NCBI RefSeq assembly: GCF_009856605.1
Contig: NZ_CP047243.1
Coordinates: 1 to 64,000 of the forward strand
DNA: 64,000 nucleotides
Source: Trichormus variabilis 0441
Lineage (GTDB): Bacteria; Cyanobacteriota; Cyanobacteriia; Cyanobacteriales; Nostocaceae
Reading direction: 5' to 3'
The notes under the pieces: model-generated
What the model was told of the DNA's origin: nothing
The model's database searches: none
Seen by the model: the letters and a program-made list of their open reading frames with translations, nothing else
Position numbers and translations under genes: made by a program
In this document: positions 16,499 to 26,894 of the stretch, one piece after another
Layout: the number at the start of each line of letters is the position of its first letter
Numbering within the stretch: the first letter of the stretch is position 1

Positions 16499-19036
16499 AT
16501 GAATAGCAAATTTACTATTTTATTTACAGAAATATCTTTTTTAATTACAATTTTCACAACTTTCATTCCATTGTGTCAAGCTCAAATAAATGCTGATAAT
16601 AGCTCACAAAATAATAGTGCCGTAAATGTCCAAGGTAATACAATATTTATTGAGGGCGGCACTCAATTAGGAGGGAATTTATTTCATAGCTTTAAAGATT
16701 TTTCAATTAATTATGGAGACACTGCATATTTTAATAACGCTTCTATTATACAAAATATTATTAGCAGAGTAACTGGCAATTCTATTTCTAATATTAATGG
16801 AACAATCCGAAACAATGGTCAAGCTAATTTATTTATTCTCAACCCCAACGGATTTTTTTTTGGTAATAGTGCTAGATTAAATATTGGTGGTTCTTTTTTG
16901 GCTACTACAGCAAATAATATTAAGTTTTCTAACAATATAGATTTTAGTGCTAATCGCAATCAGCTTGACCCTTTGTTAAAAGTTAGCGTTCCTGTAGGGT
17001 TAGTTTTTATAGGTAATTCTGGAGAGATTAGACTTCAAGGTAGCGGTCATAATATAAATAGAATTGCTAATAGGAATTTTGATTTTATTACTCCTATAGA
17101 CGCTAGTAGATTTTCTGGATTACAAGTACAACCAGGAAACAATATTTCCTTAATAGGCGGAAATGTTTCACTTGAAGGGGGGATACTAAGCACCAGAAAT
17201 GGAAAACTCCAGATTGGCAGTGTACTAGATGGATACGTTGGATTAGAGCAGCAGGACAATGATATAGATTTTGATTTCAATAATGTTAATACATTTAGGA
17301 ATATAATTCTAACAAAAAATTCATTATTATTCATTAATAGTAATGCAGGCACAGGTAATACTATTGATATTCAAGGTAAAAATATTAACATTTTAGATGG
17401 TTCATTAGTATTTACACAAAATCATGGCTTTAAAACTGGTGCTGTTAAAATTGATGCTCAATCTCTAAATATTCAAGGATCATCTAATCTAGCTTTAAGT
17501 GCAATATATACAAGCAATTTTGGCTCTACTCCTGGCGAGTCTATTCAACTTGACGTAAAAGATGTAACAATTCAAGGTGGACAAATAGCAACTACTACTT
17601 TTACTAATGCCCCTAGTGGATTAATCACTATTAATTCAAATTCTTTAAAAATTTCCGGTGACACCCCTTCTTATGCTAATCCTGATGGCTTAGGTGGAAT
17701 CAATACTTTCAGTTATAGTTCTGGAAAGGGTGGAGATATTGCAGGTAAAATTAATAATATAATCATAGGGCTAGATGGAGTTTTAAATACTGTTGCATCT
17801 GGTTCAGGTGCAGGAGGAAATTTATTTTTAGAATTGGAAAATCTTGTCATTAAAGATGGTGGAGCTTCATTAGGGTCTAGCACTATTCGTAGTGGGCAAG
17901 GCGGAAATGTTTTTATCAAGAGTCAAAACATAGATATATCAGGACAATCAGCATTATTACGTCCTAGTAATATTACGTCATCCACTTTTGGTTATGGCAA
18001 TGGTGGTAACATAGACATAAACACTTTAAATTTAATTATTAGCAACGGAGGAGGTATAAGTAGTAGCACACTATCTGCGGGAAAGGCTGGTAATATTTCC
18101 ATTAACTCAAGTAATTCAATAAATGTAGTAGGTACGAATCTTAATTCAAACTCACCAAGTTTTATTAATTCATCAAATTTTCTTTTAATCGATCCGAATT
18201 TGCAAAAATTATTGTATCGACAACCTCCTTTACTTATTGGTCAGGCAGGCAATATATTTTTAAATACAAATACTATAAATATAAGTAATGGTGGGCTGAT
18301 TAATGCGAGAAATGAAGGTGTCAATGATGCAGGAAATATTAGGATTAGTGCGAACACAATAAACATTAACTCTCAAGGAGAAGTTAACGCCACCACTACG
18401 ATTGGAGAAGGTGGCAATATTATTCTCAATTCTAGAAATTTATTTTTAAATAATAGCAGGATTACAACAACGGCTGGAGGCATGGGCAACGGCGGTAACA
18501 TTAGAATTAACACAGGCATTTTGGTAGGTTCAAACAATAACCAAATCGTAGCTAATGCCTTCGAGGGTAGAGGTGGCAATATTCAAATTAATGGTCAAGG
18601 CGTTTTTCTTTCACCTAATACTCAAGTAAACTCCAAATCACAAAGAGGTATTGACGGAACAGTTGACATCAATGCAAATGTCTTTTTAGCCCAAACTCCA
18701 GTTAAATCACAGGGATTTCAAGAGTCACCGCAGATTGTTTCCACCTGCCAAGGAAGGTCAAATACAAAAGGAAATAATGAATTTATCATGACTGGTACAG
18801 GAGGATTACCAGCAAGTTCAGAACAATTACCCGATGTTGAATCTACTTGGCAAGCAAACTCGACTGAGAACATCTCTTACATCGAACCAACAGTAGATAA
18901 TGAAATCATAGAAGTGCAAGGATGGGTAAGAAATTCAGATGGCTCAATCACATTAACTGCCCAAGCAAATCGGGTAAGTGCCAATGCAAATCAATCTGCA
19001 AGTTCTTGTAATTATCAACCAAAACCCAAGGTCTGA
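16499..19036 (+). CDS. TPS exoprotein with filamentous-haemagglutinin N-terminal domain
   Basis: 845 residues. A signal peptide ends near residue 28. Residues ~30-170 form the two-partner secretion (TPS) domain, with N-P-N-G at 115-118 followed by F-F-F-G. The rest is a long run of G/N-rich strands (repeated G-G-N-I-x-I-N) predicting a right-handed beta-helix. The C-terminus has a Cys pair (S-T-C-Q-G-R and S-S-C-N-Y) typical of cyanobacterial members. Such proteins pass the outer membrane through a TpsB (ShlB/FhaC) pore; no tpsB gene is in this window. The stop overlaps the next ATG by one base, so the CHAT protein is co-translated. Confidence 0.88.
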   Translation: MNSKFTILFTEISFLITIFTTFIPLCQAQINADNSSQNNSAVNVQGNTIFIEGGTQLGGNLFHSFKDFSINYGDTAYFNNASIIQNIISRVTGNSISNINGTIRNNGQANLFILNPNGFFFGNSARLNIGGSFLATTANNIKFSNNIDFSANRNQLDPLLKVSVPVGLVFIGNSGEIRLQGSGHNINRIANRNFDFITPIDASRFSGLQVQPGNNISLIGGNVSLEGGILSTRNGKLQIGSVLDGYVGLEQQDNDIDFDFNNVNTFRNIILTKNSLLFINSNAGTGNTIDIQGKNINILDGSLVFTQNHGFKTGAVKIDAQSLNIQGSSNLALSAIYTSNFGSTPGESIQLDVKDVTIQGGQIATTTFTNAPSGLITINSNSLKISGDTPSYANPDGLGGINTFSYSSGKGGDIAGKINNIIIGLDGVLNTVASGSGAGGNLFLELENLVIKDGGASLGSSTIRSGQGGNVFIKSQNIDISGQSALLRPSNITSSTFGYGNGGNIDINTLNLIISNGGGISSSTLSAGKAGNISINSSNSINVVGTNLNSNSPSFINSSNFLLIDPNLQKLLYRQPPLLIGQAGNIFLNTNTINISNGGLINARNEGVNDAGNIRISANTININSQGEVNATTTIGEGGNIILNSRNLFLNNSRITTTAGGMGNGGNIRINTGILVGSNNNQIVANAFEGRGGNIQINGQGVFLSPNTQVNSKSQRGIDGTVDINANVFLAQTPVKSQGFQESPQIVSTCQGRSNTKGNNEFIMTGTGGLPASSEQLPDVESTWQANSTENISYIEPTVDNEIIEVQGWVRNSDGSITLTAQANRVSANANQSASSCNYQPKPKV

Positions 19037-21504
19037 TGAAAAATCAACAATTGCTCAAGTACCTGCTCATAGTGGCAGTAAGTTGTTTGTTAGCTATCAG
19101 TGAGCCAACATCATTGATGGCTCAAGCGAATGCTGAAAAATTACAGCAAGCGCAATCACTGATCCAACAAGGACAAAAACAGTTAAATCAAGGACAGGCA
19201 TCACAAGCATTACAGTCTTGGCAGCAAGCAACGCAAATTTATCGACGGCTTCAAGATGAACAGGGAATAAAAGGCAGTCTGATCAATCAAAGTATCGCAT
19301 TGCAAACATTAGGTTTAACCCCTCGTGCTTGCAATGTACTGATAGAGGCATTGAAACTAAATTCTGCCTCTGGAATTTGTACCTCTCCGACACCACCGAA
19401 TGAAACTACAAAACTATTAGAGCTATTTGACAAAAAAACAGTCTCATCACTTGATTTGTTGGCATTACAAAATTTAGGTAATGCACTGCGTAAATTAGGA
19501 AAACTTACTGAATCAGAAGCAGTATTCAGCAAAACTCTTATGCTCTCTGAAGAACAGCCTAGTTTCAATACTAGTTCAGTATTATTAAGCTTAGGCAATA
19601 CTAAATTTTATGCTTATAAATTCTTCAAAGATAAATATCTGCAAGTAGAAGAACCCGCATTCCGCCAAAAGATATCCAACTTAAGCCAACAAAAAGCATT
19701 AGAAGCGATTGAGATATATCAACAAATTCTTAGCCAGAAGAATATAACTTCTTCTATCAAGTTACAGTCACTCGTACAAAAGTTAAGCTTGTTATTAGAT
19801 TATAAGCAGTGGCTAAATAATACTAAATCTCAAAACCCTTCCCTAAAAAATGAGCAGCAAGTTCAAGAGACAGTCAATGTTTTATTAAATAATTCTTATC
19901 TGTTTGAAGAAGTCCCAATAAATGAATCGATTTATTCTCAATTAAATTTTGCTAAAAGTTTGAATCAAATTCCTGATAAAACACTAAATTCATTAGCTAT
20001 AAAATATACATTAGCAAGTTTACAAAAAGCCAATAGTATAAATAATAAAAGATTAATCTCGTATAGTAGTGGTATTTTAGGAGAGCTACAGCCAGAAAAA
20101 GCTCATACTTATTTAAGTGAAGCGCTAAGTATAGCTCAATCGATCCAAGCCTGGGACATTGCCTATAGATGGCAACAACAATTAGGTAAATTGTATAAAC
20201 AACAAAGAAAGAATCAAAAAGCTATTACATTTTATGAAGCAGCTATTGAAAATTTAACTAAAGTTAGAGATAACCTTTCCACAAATAATTTAGATTTACA
20301 ATTTTCATTTTATGAAAAAGTCGAACCTATCTATCGAGATTATATACGCTTACTAATTAGCAGTTCTCATCTTCAACTAGATAAAGCAATTCAAGTTTAC
20401 GAACAACTGCAATTGGCAGAGTTAGAAAATTACTTAAAATGTGGCAAGCTGGAATTTATACCTATAAATAGTATTGCTAATCTAAAAAATAAGCCGACAG
20501 TAATTAATATTATAGACTTGGGTGACAGTATAGAAGTAATTGTTCGCTCACCAAATCAATCATTACATCACCACTCAGTCAATGCCAAAAACATCAGAAC
20601 TAATCTTGAAGATTTTTTAAATACTTTACAAGATGAAGAATTTGCTGATATCGAGAAATCTGTAATTATTACTCATTCGCAGATATTGTATCAAGAACTA
20701 ATTGCACCCATTAAAAAATATTTACCATCATCTGGAACACTGCTTTTTACTCTTGATAATTCTTTCCAAAGTATTCCGATGAGTCTACTTCACGATGGGA
20801 GAGATTACTTGTTTAAAAATTATAGTATTACAACCACATTAGGTTCTCGAATCCGACCACCCAAAGCTTTGCTCAAAGAACAGCTAAATGCTCTCATTGC
20901 TGGGCTTTCTCAATCTAGTCCTAGTTTTCATTCAAAAAACGCCCCTCCAGGATTAAAACCTTTACCAGAAGTAGAAAAAGAAGTAGTTGATGTTAAACAA
21001 CAGACTAGAGGATCAATTAAGTTACTAAATGAACAATTTACTAGTGACAATTTTCAACAAGAATTGAAAACGGCTAAATTTCCTATTGTTCATGTTACTA
21101 CTCACGGCCAGTTTAGTTCTGACCCTGAACAAACAGTACTTTTAGCTTGGGACAAACCCATTAACATTCAAGAATTTGATGGCTGGTTAAAAGTTCAAAA
21201 TAACCAAGACCCTATTGAGTTATTAGTTCTCAGCGCTTGCCAAACTGCTAAAGGTAACAAACGCTCTACTTTAGGTATCGCTGGGGTAGCAGCACAGGCT
21301 GGCGCAAGAACTACACTCGCTTCCTTGTGGTTAGTAGATGCCGAATCTACAGCTATGCTTGTTGAACAATTCTATAAAGGTTTAAATAACAACCTCTCTA
21401 AAGCTGAAGCACTGCGACAAGCTCAAATAAGCTTACTTTCTCATCCTCAATATCAACACCCTTACTACTGGGCAGGATTTGTTCTGGTTGGTAGTTGGCT
21501 TTGA
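19036..21504 (+). CDS. exported TPR-CHAT caspase-like protease
   Basis: 822 residues. A signal peptide (to about A-Q-A, residue 31) is followed by helical TPR-like repeats, then a CHAT domain. The catalytic dyad is H690 (T-T-H-G) and C735 (S-A-C-Q-T). A G-x-A-G-V-A-A-Q-A-G-A-R strand and the C-terminal H-P-Y-Y-W-A-G-F-V-L-V-G are family hallmarks. CHAT proteins are caspase/gingipain relatives; cyanobacterial ones are often next to haemagglutinin-like exoproteins, as here. The 3' end overlaps the convergent gene by 40 bases. A role in processing the exoprotein is inference. Confidence 0.88.
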   Translation: MKNQQLLKYLLIVAVSCLLAISEPTSLMAQANAEKLQQAQSLIQQGQKQLNQGQASQALQSWQQATQIYRRLQDEQGIKGSLINQSIALQTLGLTPRACNVLIEALKLNSASGICTSPTPPNETTKLLELFDKKTVSSLDLLALQNLGNALRKLGKLTESEAVFSKTLMLSEEQPSFNTSSVLLSLGNTKFYAYKFFKDKYLQVEEPAFRQKISNLSQQKALEAIEIYQQILSQKNITSSIKLQSLVQKLSLLLDYKQWLNNTKSQNPSLKNEQQVQETVNVLLNNSYLFEEVPINESIYSQLNFAKSLNQIPDKTLNSLAIKYTLASLQKANSINNKRLISYSSGILGELQPEKAHTYLSEALSIAQSIQAWDIAYRWQQQLGKLYKQQRKNQKAITFYEAAIENLTKVRDNLSTNNLDLQFSFYEKVEPIYRDYIRLLISSSHLQLDKAIQVYEQLQLAELENYLKCGKLEFIPINSIANLKNKPTVINIIDLGDSIEVIVRSPNQSLHHHSVNAKNIRTNLEDFLNTLQDEEFADIEKSVIITHSQILYQELIAPIKKYLPSSGTLLFTLDNSFQSIPMSLLHDGRDYLFKNYSITTTLGSRIRPPKALLKEQLNALIAGLSQSSPSFHSKNAPPGLKPLPEVEKEVVDVKQQTRGSIKLLNEQFTSDNFQQELKTAKFPIVHVTTHGQFSSDPEQTVLLAWDKPINIQEFDGWLKVQNNQDPIELLVLSACQTAKGNKRSTLGIAGVAAQAGARTTLASLWLVDAESTAMLVEQFYKGLNNNLSKAEALRQAQISLLSHPQYQHPYYWAGFVLVGSWL

Positions 21505-22442
21505 ACTAAAGCTGATAAACGCTCTTGTACCAACTTCACTTCACCAGGGTTTTTTTGAAATCTAGCTAGTTGGAGTGCTTTTATATATGCAGTTTTTGCT
21601 TCTTGAGGCATCCATGCCTCTACATAGCGATCGCCTAAGATGCGGTAAAGGCTAGGATTAAAACTGCCTGCAACAACTCGTGTCTCTAATGTCTTGATGG
21701 TCTCGTTGAGCAGTCTCTGGGACATATAGATTGCATCTAAGTCAATGTAGGCTGTTTCATCAGCAGATAATCCCAAACTTTGAATGGTTTCAGCAGCTTG
21801 ATTAATTTGTTGAGATGATTGCTCAGACAACAGATGCACTACCAAAGTAGCATCAATTATGGGGGTGTCACCTTTATTTGCAATCACTATAATTTTATTT
21901 GCACTGCCATAGGACAATTCTTGTTGGTCTTGAGGGTAAGATAGTGTTGTGCCAACTACTTGCTTTTGCCACTTCACTCCTCCACCAGAAACTTCTACAA
22001 TGTAACTGGTTGCTCCTGGTACAGCAGTCCAGGATATCAAAGGACGACGGTTGATTAACATTTTACCGTAAGGCTGAATAATATTAGGTGCATTTTCTCT
22101 TCGATTTGGCCCTTTACGATTTGGACAAACATCTGTAGTTAGTAAAGTACATTTCCGGCTTGCCTGAGTTCCTTTGCATATTGAATCTATTATGTAAACT
22201 CCTGGTTGCAGCTTCAGCATTTTTGGGTCGGAGTAACATATAAATAAAGATTCATTTTCTAAAGTGATTTTTTCATTTTGACAAATTAATCTTCCTTTAC
22301 CTGCTTCAACAATTCGCCCGATTGGTTTAGTACAATGATTACTATCCTGTTTTAAAATAGTTTGTCCCCAACTTTCGTGATTGCTGAAGAATAAAGTTAG
22401 CAATGTAATTAATGAGAATAAATTAAAATTCTTTATTTTCAT
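21465..22442 (-). CDS. exported protein with Fn3-like and TPR-like regions
   Basis: 325 residues. A signal peptide (to about S-W-G-Q, residue 27) is followed by a Cys-rich domain, then a P-L-I-S-W-T-A-V-P-G-A-T-S-Y-I-V-E-V segment, the pattern of a fibronectin-III-like strand pair. The C-terminal ~110 residues are helical. Similar proteins sit next to CHAT proteins in cyanobacteria, as far as I recall. It is transcribed toward the CHAT gene and overlaps its end. Confidence 0.6.
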   Translation of the reverse strand: MKIKNFNLFSLITLLTLFFSNHESWGQTILKQDSNHCTKPIGRIVEAGKGRLICQNEKITLENESLFICYSDPKMLKLQPGVYIIDSICKGTQASRKCTLLTTDVCPNRKGPNRRENAPNIIQPYGKMLINRRPLISWTAVPGATSYIVEVSGGGVKWQKQVVGTTLSYPQDQQELSYGSANKIIVIANKGDTPIIDATLVVHLLSEQSSQQINQAAETIQSLGLSADETAYIDLDAIYMSQRLLNETIKTLETRVVAGSFNPSLYRILGDRYVEAWMPQEAKTAYIKALQLARFQKNPGEVKLVQERLSALVQSQLPTRTNPAQ

Positions 22443-22494
22443 AATTTTATAACAAAACGTTTAAAAAAAATTTAGATGGTTTTATCAAAAAAAA

Positions 22495-24357
22495 TTATTT
22501 TTTAGTCTCATAATTTCTTGGAAGTTGGATTCTTTGCAATATTTCTACTCGCCACTGTACTACTTCAGGCAAATTTGTACTTATTAGCAAACATGGTTCC
22601 CACCAAACTCTAGCACTTTCAAACTTTCCTAGAGCCTCTTGTGTTTTGGCTAACAGGCAGTATGTATCTACTCTTTGTAAATCTAAACTTTGGGCTTTTT
22701 CTAAATTTTTTTCAGCTTCTGCATACTTCTTTTCTTCATACTTCGCCCAACCTATAGTTTTATATAGTGCTGCTTTTAATTCAGGTTCTTCAGCTTTTTG
22801 TAATCCCTTATTGGCTATATTAATAGCAGCTTCATATTGTCCCTGTATAACCTTTATTCGTGCTAAATTACTTACAGCATCTAATGCTAGATCACTACTT
22901 TTTATAGCTAGATTATATTGTTGTTCTGCTAAATCATATTTGCCCAATTCGTCATAGAAACTACCTAATCCATAATGAGATTCCCATTTATTCGGTTTGA
23001 GTTTAAAAACCTCTTTATAACTGTTATTTACACATTCAATGTCTTGTAGTTGCTGACATATTAACGCTAAATTATTATACGCGCTACCATTCTGAGGATT
23101 GTATTTAATAGATAACTCATAATATTGTCTAGCTCTTTGGGGAGAAATATCACGTCTAATCCCTTGCTCCAGATAAAAATTTGATACTTGTTTTGCTATA
23201 TCAGGTTTTATTTTAACTGCTTGCTGAAATTTGTTTTGAGCCTCATCAAGCTGATTCTGTTCTAAAGCTTTCTTTCCTTGGTTTAAAAAACTTTCTGCTA
23301 TTACAGGTTGTAAAAATATGTATGAGGCTAAACTAACTAATAAAAATATACTAACTATACTAATTTTAAATATATGTGAACTAATTATTCGATGAACTTG
23401 AGAATGCCAAGGCAGATTTTCTAATCTTTCTAAAATAATTTTAGTGCTTTGTGGACGTTTTCCCGGTAGAGGTGACATTAACTCATCCAAAAAATCAGCA
23501 AAAGGCTTATCAATTTGAGGCGCTTTATTTCTCCAGATTAGTTTGCCCGTTTTTTTATCAGTTGGTAATTGCAACAAGGACACCCCAGTAACCAAACGGA
23601 CAATAGTTCGACCTAGTGCATAAAAATCCGACTGAGGCACTGCTCTACCGTTAATTTGTTCTAATGGACTGTATAAAGGCGAAATTACAGTTGTAACTTC
23701 GTAGTTCCCTATAGTTGTATCTGTTCCTCCACTGGCACTAATTTTCGCTAAGTAAGTATCTGTAATTCGCCGAGCCGTCCCAAAATCAACTAATGCTAAT
23801 TGTCCATTTGGTTGCAGAATGATGTTAGCTGGTTTTATATCTCTATGAAAAAACTCATTATGATGTATTACATCAAGAATTTCTACTAATTGTTTAGTCC
23901 ATTCCCAAGCAAGATTTTGTGTAATCTTATCGTGGCTCTTTATCCAATCATCTAAATTCTTGCCTTCAATTTTATCCATCAACAAACAACGTAACTCTAG
24001 TGGACTATTATGCGGCGTGAATGTAAAAAAATCATTTATGTTACATTTAGGTATGTTTGGATACTTAATTAACTGTAAAGTTAGAAATTCTTGCTCAATC
24101 AATTCTCTATATTTAGAAGAGTTCCATTTTAAAACTTTCATCACTCGCCGTTGATGAACAGGATACTCTTGAGTCCGCCTATCCTCCACTTCAAACACCT
24201 CAAAGTAGTTCTGGGGATCGAAGCTTAATTCTCTTAATGGTTTTAGTAGACGGATGCGATTATTAATTATAAGTGGAGTCCCACAGGCAAGACAGACTTC
24301 TGCATTGTCCGGATTTTTTCGTTGTTCACATAGGGGGTTTATGCAATAAACTGACAT
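22495..24357 (-). CDS. Ser/Thr protein kinase with zinc knuckle, TM and TPR repeats
   Basis: 620 residues. The N-terminus has C5, C10, C22 and C25, a zinc-ribbon-like knuckle common in cyanobacterial kinases. Kinase domain ~45-310: K74 (V-M-K-V-L), H171-R-D-I-K-P-A-N and D191-F-G are all present, so it should be active. A transmembrane helix spans ~329-349. The outside C-terminal part (360-610) is TPR repeats. This is the Hanks-type architecture of cyanobacterial membrane kinases. It lies 53 bases after the secreted-protein gene start and may form an operon with it. Confidence 0.9.
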   Translation of the reverse strand: MSVYCINPLCEQRKNPDNAEVCLACGTPLIINNRIRLLKPLRELSFDPQNYFEVFEVEDRRTQEYPVHQRRVMKVLKWNSSKYRELIEQEFLTLQLIKYPNIPKCNINDFFTFTPHNSPLELRCLLMDKIEGKNLDDWIKSHDKITQNLAWEWTKQLVEILDVIHHNEFFHRDIKPANIILQPNGQLALVDFGTARRITDTYLAKISASGGTDTTIGNYEVTTVISPLYSPLEQINGRAVPQSDFYALGRTIVRLVTGVSLLQLPTDKKTGKLIWRNKAPQIDKPFADFLDELMSPLPGKRPQSTKIILERLENLPWHSQVHRIISSHIFKISIVSIFLLVSLASYIFLQPVIAESFLNQGKKALEQNQLDEAQNKFQQAVKIKPDIAKQVSNFYLEQGIRRDISPQRARQYYELSIKYNPQNGSAYNNLALICQQLQDIECVNNSYKEVFKLKPNKWESHYGLGSFYDELGKYDLAEQQYNLAIKSSDLALDAVSNLARIKVIQGQYEAAINIANKGLQKAEEPELKAALYKTIGWAKYEEKKYAEAEKNLEKAQSLDLQRVDTYCLLAKTQEALGKFESARVWWEPCLLISTNLPEVVQWRVEILQRIQLPRNYETKK

Positions 24358-24984
24358 TTTGTCCAGTCTTTAATAACTTTTCCGATTAAATATAAAGTTT
24401 TGTATCTCATCCTCAATATAATTCTAGATACAGATTTAGCATTTTACTTTATGTGCAAAGCTCTTGAGTATAGATAGTTTCTGTATCTCTCTCAATCTAC
24501 GCTATTTTTTACATTGTTAAGGTTAAATTTTCGTATATTACTCTTAAAGTATGGAGTAAAATAGCAATTTTTATGACTCATAATCTAGATATAGCAAGAC
24601 TTTAAGCTTTTTAGTACCCACCATACTTTTCCTAAAGTATGGTCTTGCTAAATTTCTTTGATTTTAATATCTAATACAAGTCAAGGTTTTTATAAACAAA
24701 AACTAATCATTTATTTATTTGTCGGTATAGAATAAATTTTCAGCATTATTGTCGGTAGTCTATGTAAAACCAATATTTTTCTTTTTTACTTCCTCTACAT
24801 TACTTATTATTCTTTTTTCAGAGTAATATTTGATGGTTGAGATAGTAGGAAATTTCTCTTCATAAAATCAGCCAAATATCACCATACTTTTCAACTTCAC
24901 GGGAACATATTCCGAAAAATCTAGTATGATTATTGTCAAGTTGAGCTACGCCTAACACCAGTACTTGTATGTCAAAGGCACTCT
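24358..24984. promoter_or_regulatory. 627-bp divergent regulatory region with repeated CCATACTTT motif
   Basis: It separates the divergent kinase and NB-ARC genes and has no gene. The 9-mer AAAGTATGG/CCATACTTT occurs four times: 24546-24554, 24621-24629, 24634-24642 and 24882-24890. The middle two form the hairpin entry below. GTCGGTA also occurs twice (near 24722 and 24750). Repetition of one motif in a divergent promoter suggests binding sites of a shared regulator. Confidence 0.5.
24620..24643. promoter_or_regulatory. 10-bp perfect palindrome, ACCATACTTT-TCCT-AAAGTATGGT
   Basis: Arms of 10 bases and a 4-base loop, without mismatch. The same arm sequence with the same following TTC occurs again at 24881-24892. 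As DNA it is a typical dimer operator; as RNA it would be a short hairpin. Confidence 0.55.
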
Positions 24985-26526
24985 ATGAGTATACTTACTG
25001 ACTCCAATGAAACTAGTCATTTGCCGGACTCTTGTTCTAGCACTTTGGGAAAACAAAATTTTCATAATTCCTTATTTTCCGTGCCGGAGGCTTTTGAGTT
25101 CTCTTTAGTAGTGGTAAATGACTTGGTGTTTGCCAAAAGAGGCAAATATTTAACTGACGCTGAACTAGTTGTGATGCGGGGAGCGCTCAATAATTTAGAT
25201 TATGAGGAGATCGCCCACAACTCAAATTATACTGTGAACTATTTGCAGAGGTGTGTAGCTCCTCTGTTATGGGATACTCTTTCTGAAACTATTGGCAATG
25301 GCGATCGGGTAGGAAAGAAAAAACTGCGGCAAATATTAGAAGAACTTAACCAAAAGTATCATATCCAATCTCCTTTTGAGCCATATCTAACTTTATCCTC
25401 TAGTGATAATTCATCTTTAATCATTAGAGGGCAACTACCCGAAATATCTAACTTTTATGGACGAATACATGAACTCAACCTTCTTAAAGAATTGATTTTT
25501 AAGCATCGTTGCATAACACTTGTAGGGGTAGCTGGAGTCGGAAAATCCTCCTTAGCGACTAAATTAATAGTAGAATTAAGCAAGAAACCTCGACGGCAAT
25601 TTGATGCTTTAATTTGGAAATCACTATCTCATATTCCTTCACTTCCAGAGTTAACGCATGAGCTAATTGCTCTGATTCAACCATCTTTAATTCCTGAGTT
25701 ACCCTTATCTAGTTCTACACATAACTTGATTTCAATATTAATTCAACAATTGCAATCTTGTCCCTGTTTGCTAGTGCTTGATGGTTTTGAAGCTTTGTTT
25801 CAAAGAAGTAATTTTACAGAACGTCTCGAATATAGCATTTTTTTAAATCGTTTAATTGATGAAGCTTCTCCTAGTTGCTTACTTTTAACTACTCGAATTT
25901 TACCTGATGAGTTAAACATTCTCATCAAAAATAATCCATCTACTATTAAGGTTTTTAAAGTTAATGGACTAGATATAGATGCAGCGACACAACTTTTATC
26001 AGATTTAGGATTACAACAGGAAGAAAATTATCAATCTCTAATCAATACTTATTGGGGAAACCCTTTAGAGTTAAAAAATGTAGTTAGCCGAATTGAACGT
26101 TTCTTTAGTGGTAGCACTCTAAAGTTTCTAGAGAATAAAACTACTCTTATTAGCCTTCAACTTCAGACGATGCTTAATGAAATGTTCGGTCAGGTCTTAA
26201 GTGATCTTCAACGCCGGATTATGATCTGCATAACCGAGGATTTAGTCTTAACATCTCAGCCAATCAGTTTTGCTAAATTATTAACCCGATTAAGACAACT
26301 CCCTAATTTACCAGTGTCAACATCAGAATTGATAACAGATTTAGAAAAACTTGAAAGATTATCATTAATTGAAAGTGGAAAAGATAATACTACTAAAGAA
26401 ATTACTTTTACTCTGCAACCAGTCGTTAAAAAATATATTAATACAGATCCAGCAGGTTTAGTACATCCCTCTGAGCAGTTCACCCCCTATTCCACCACCA
26501 CTCAAAAAAATACTCATGCTCATTAA
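24985..26526 (+). CDS. NB-ARC (STAND) ATPase with vMAP-like N-terminal domain
   Basis: 513 residues. Residues ~55-125 resemble the helical vWA-MoxR-associated (vMAP) N-terminal domain found ahead of NB-ARC modules. The ATPase has the P-loop G181-V-A-G-V-G-K-S-S, a Walker B L-V-L-D266 and a W-G-N-P-L-E-L-K motif (GxPL-like). Then comes a winged-helix region. Related cyanobacterial proteins usually carry WD40 or TPR repeats after this; here the chain ends soon after, so the sensor part is absent or separate. STAND ATPases act as signal switches in defence, cell death and regulation. The role here is not shown by sequence. Confidence 0.8.
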   Translation: MSILTDSNETSHLPDSCSSTLGKQNFHNSLFSVPEAFEFSLVVVNDLVFAKRGKYLTDAELVVMRGALNNLDYEEIAHNSNYTVNYLQRCVAPLLWDTLSETIGNGDRVGKKKLRQILEELNQKYHIQSPFEPYLTLSSSDNSSLIIRGQLPEISNFYGRIHELNLLKELIFKHRCITLVGVAGVGKSSLATKLIVELSKKPRRQFDALIWKSLSHIPSLPELTHELIALIQPSLIPELPLSSSTHNLISILIQQLQSCPCLLVLDGFEALFQRSNFTERLEYSIFLNRLIDEASPSCLLLTTRILPDELNILIKNNPSTIKVFKVNGLDIDAATQLLSDLGLQQEENYQSLINTYWGNPLELKNVVSRIERFFSGSTLKFLENKTTLISLQLQTMLNEMFGQVLSDLQRRIMICITEDLVLTSQPISFAKLLTRLRQLPNLPVSTSELITDLEKLERLSLIESGKDNTTKEITFTLQPVVKKYINTDPAGLVHPSEQFTPYSTTTQKNTHAH

Positions 26527-26528
26527 AT

Positions 26529-26553
26529 CAATTCGCAATTCGCAATTCGCAAT
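26529..26553 (+). repeat. short tandem heptamer-type repeat (AATTCGC)
   Basis: AATTCGC repeats three times and then decays to AATTACG. Short tandem heptamers of this kind are a hallmark of heterocystous cyanobacteria. Related AATTGCG runs occur at 41219-41233 and 56880-56896. Confidence 0.6.
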
Positions 26554-26865
26554 TACGTGTTTTAACGGGGATTTAAACCCCGCCACAACACTTGCGGCTT
26601 GATAGAAGCCGGGGACTTAAACCCCTACACTTTGTTAAACTCTTACAGATGCACTTCTATACACTAGATGGCAGCACATTACAGTTCATTGCTTATGTAC
26701 TACTGACGAACTCAAAGGGCAATTATCAAAAGCATTTGATGGCGCTTGCTCTTCAAATCATTAGTTAAGTAATTATAGGTTCGTGTTGAATGAACCTAAT
26801 CAATAAGTTTTCCCGCGTCAATCCCTACATCATGTTAATCTACCAGGGTTGGCTTAAGAAAAGAA

Positions 26866-26894
26866 AAACCCTTACTCAATAGGGTAATTTTATC
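26866..26894 (+). terminator. terminator-like hairpin ACCCT...AGGGT
   Basis: A-rich sequence, ACCCT, an 8-base loop, AGGGT, then TAATTTTAT. The stem is short (5 bp plus A/T extension). It may end the NB-ARC transcript. Confidence 0.4.
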
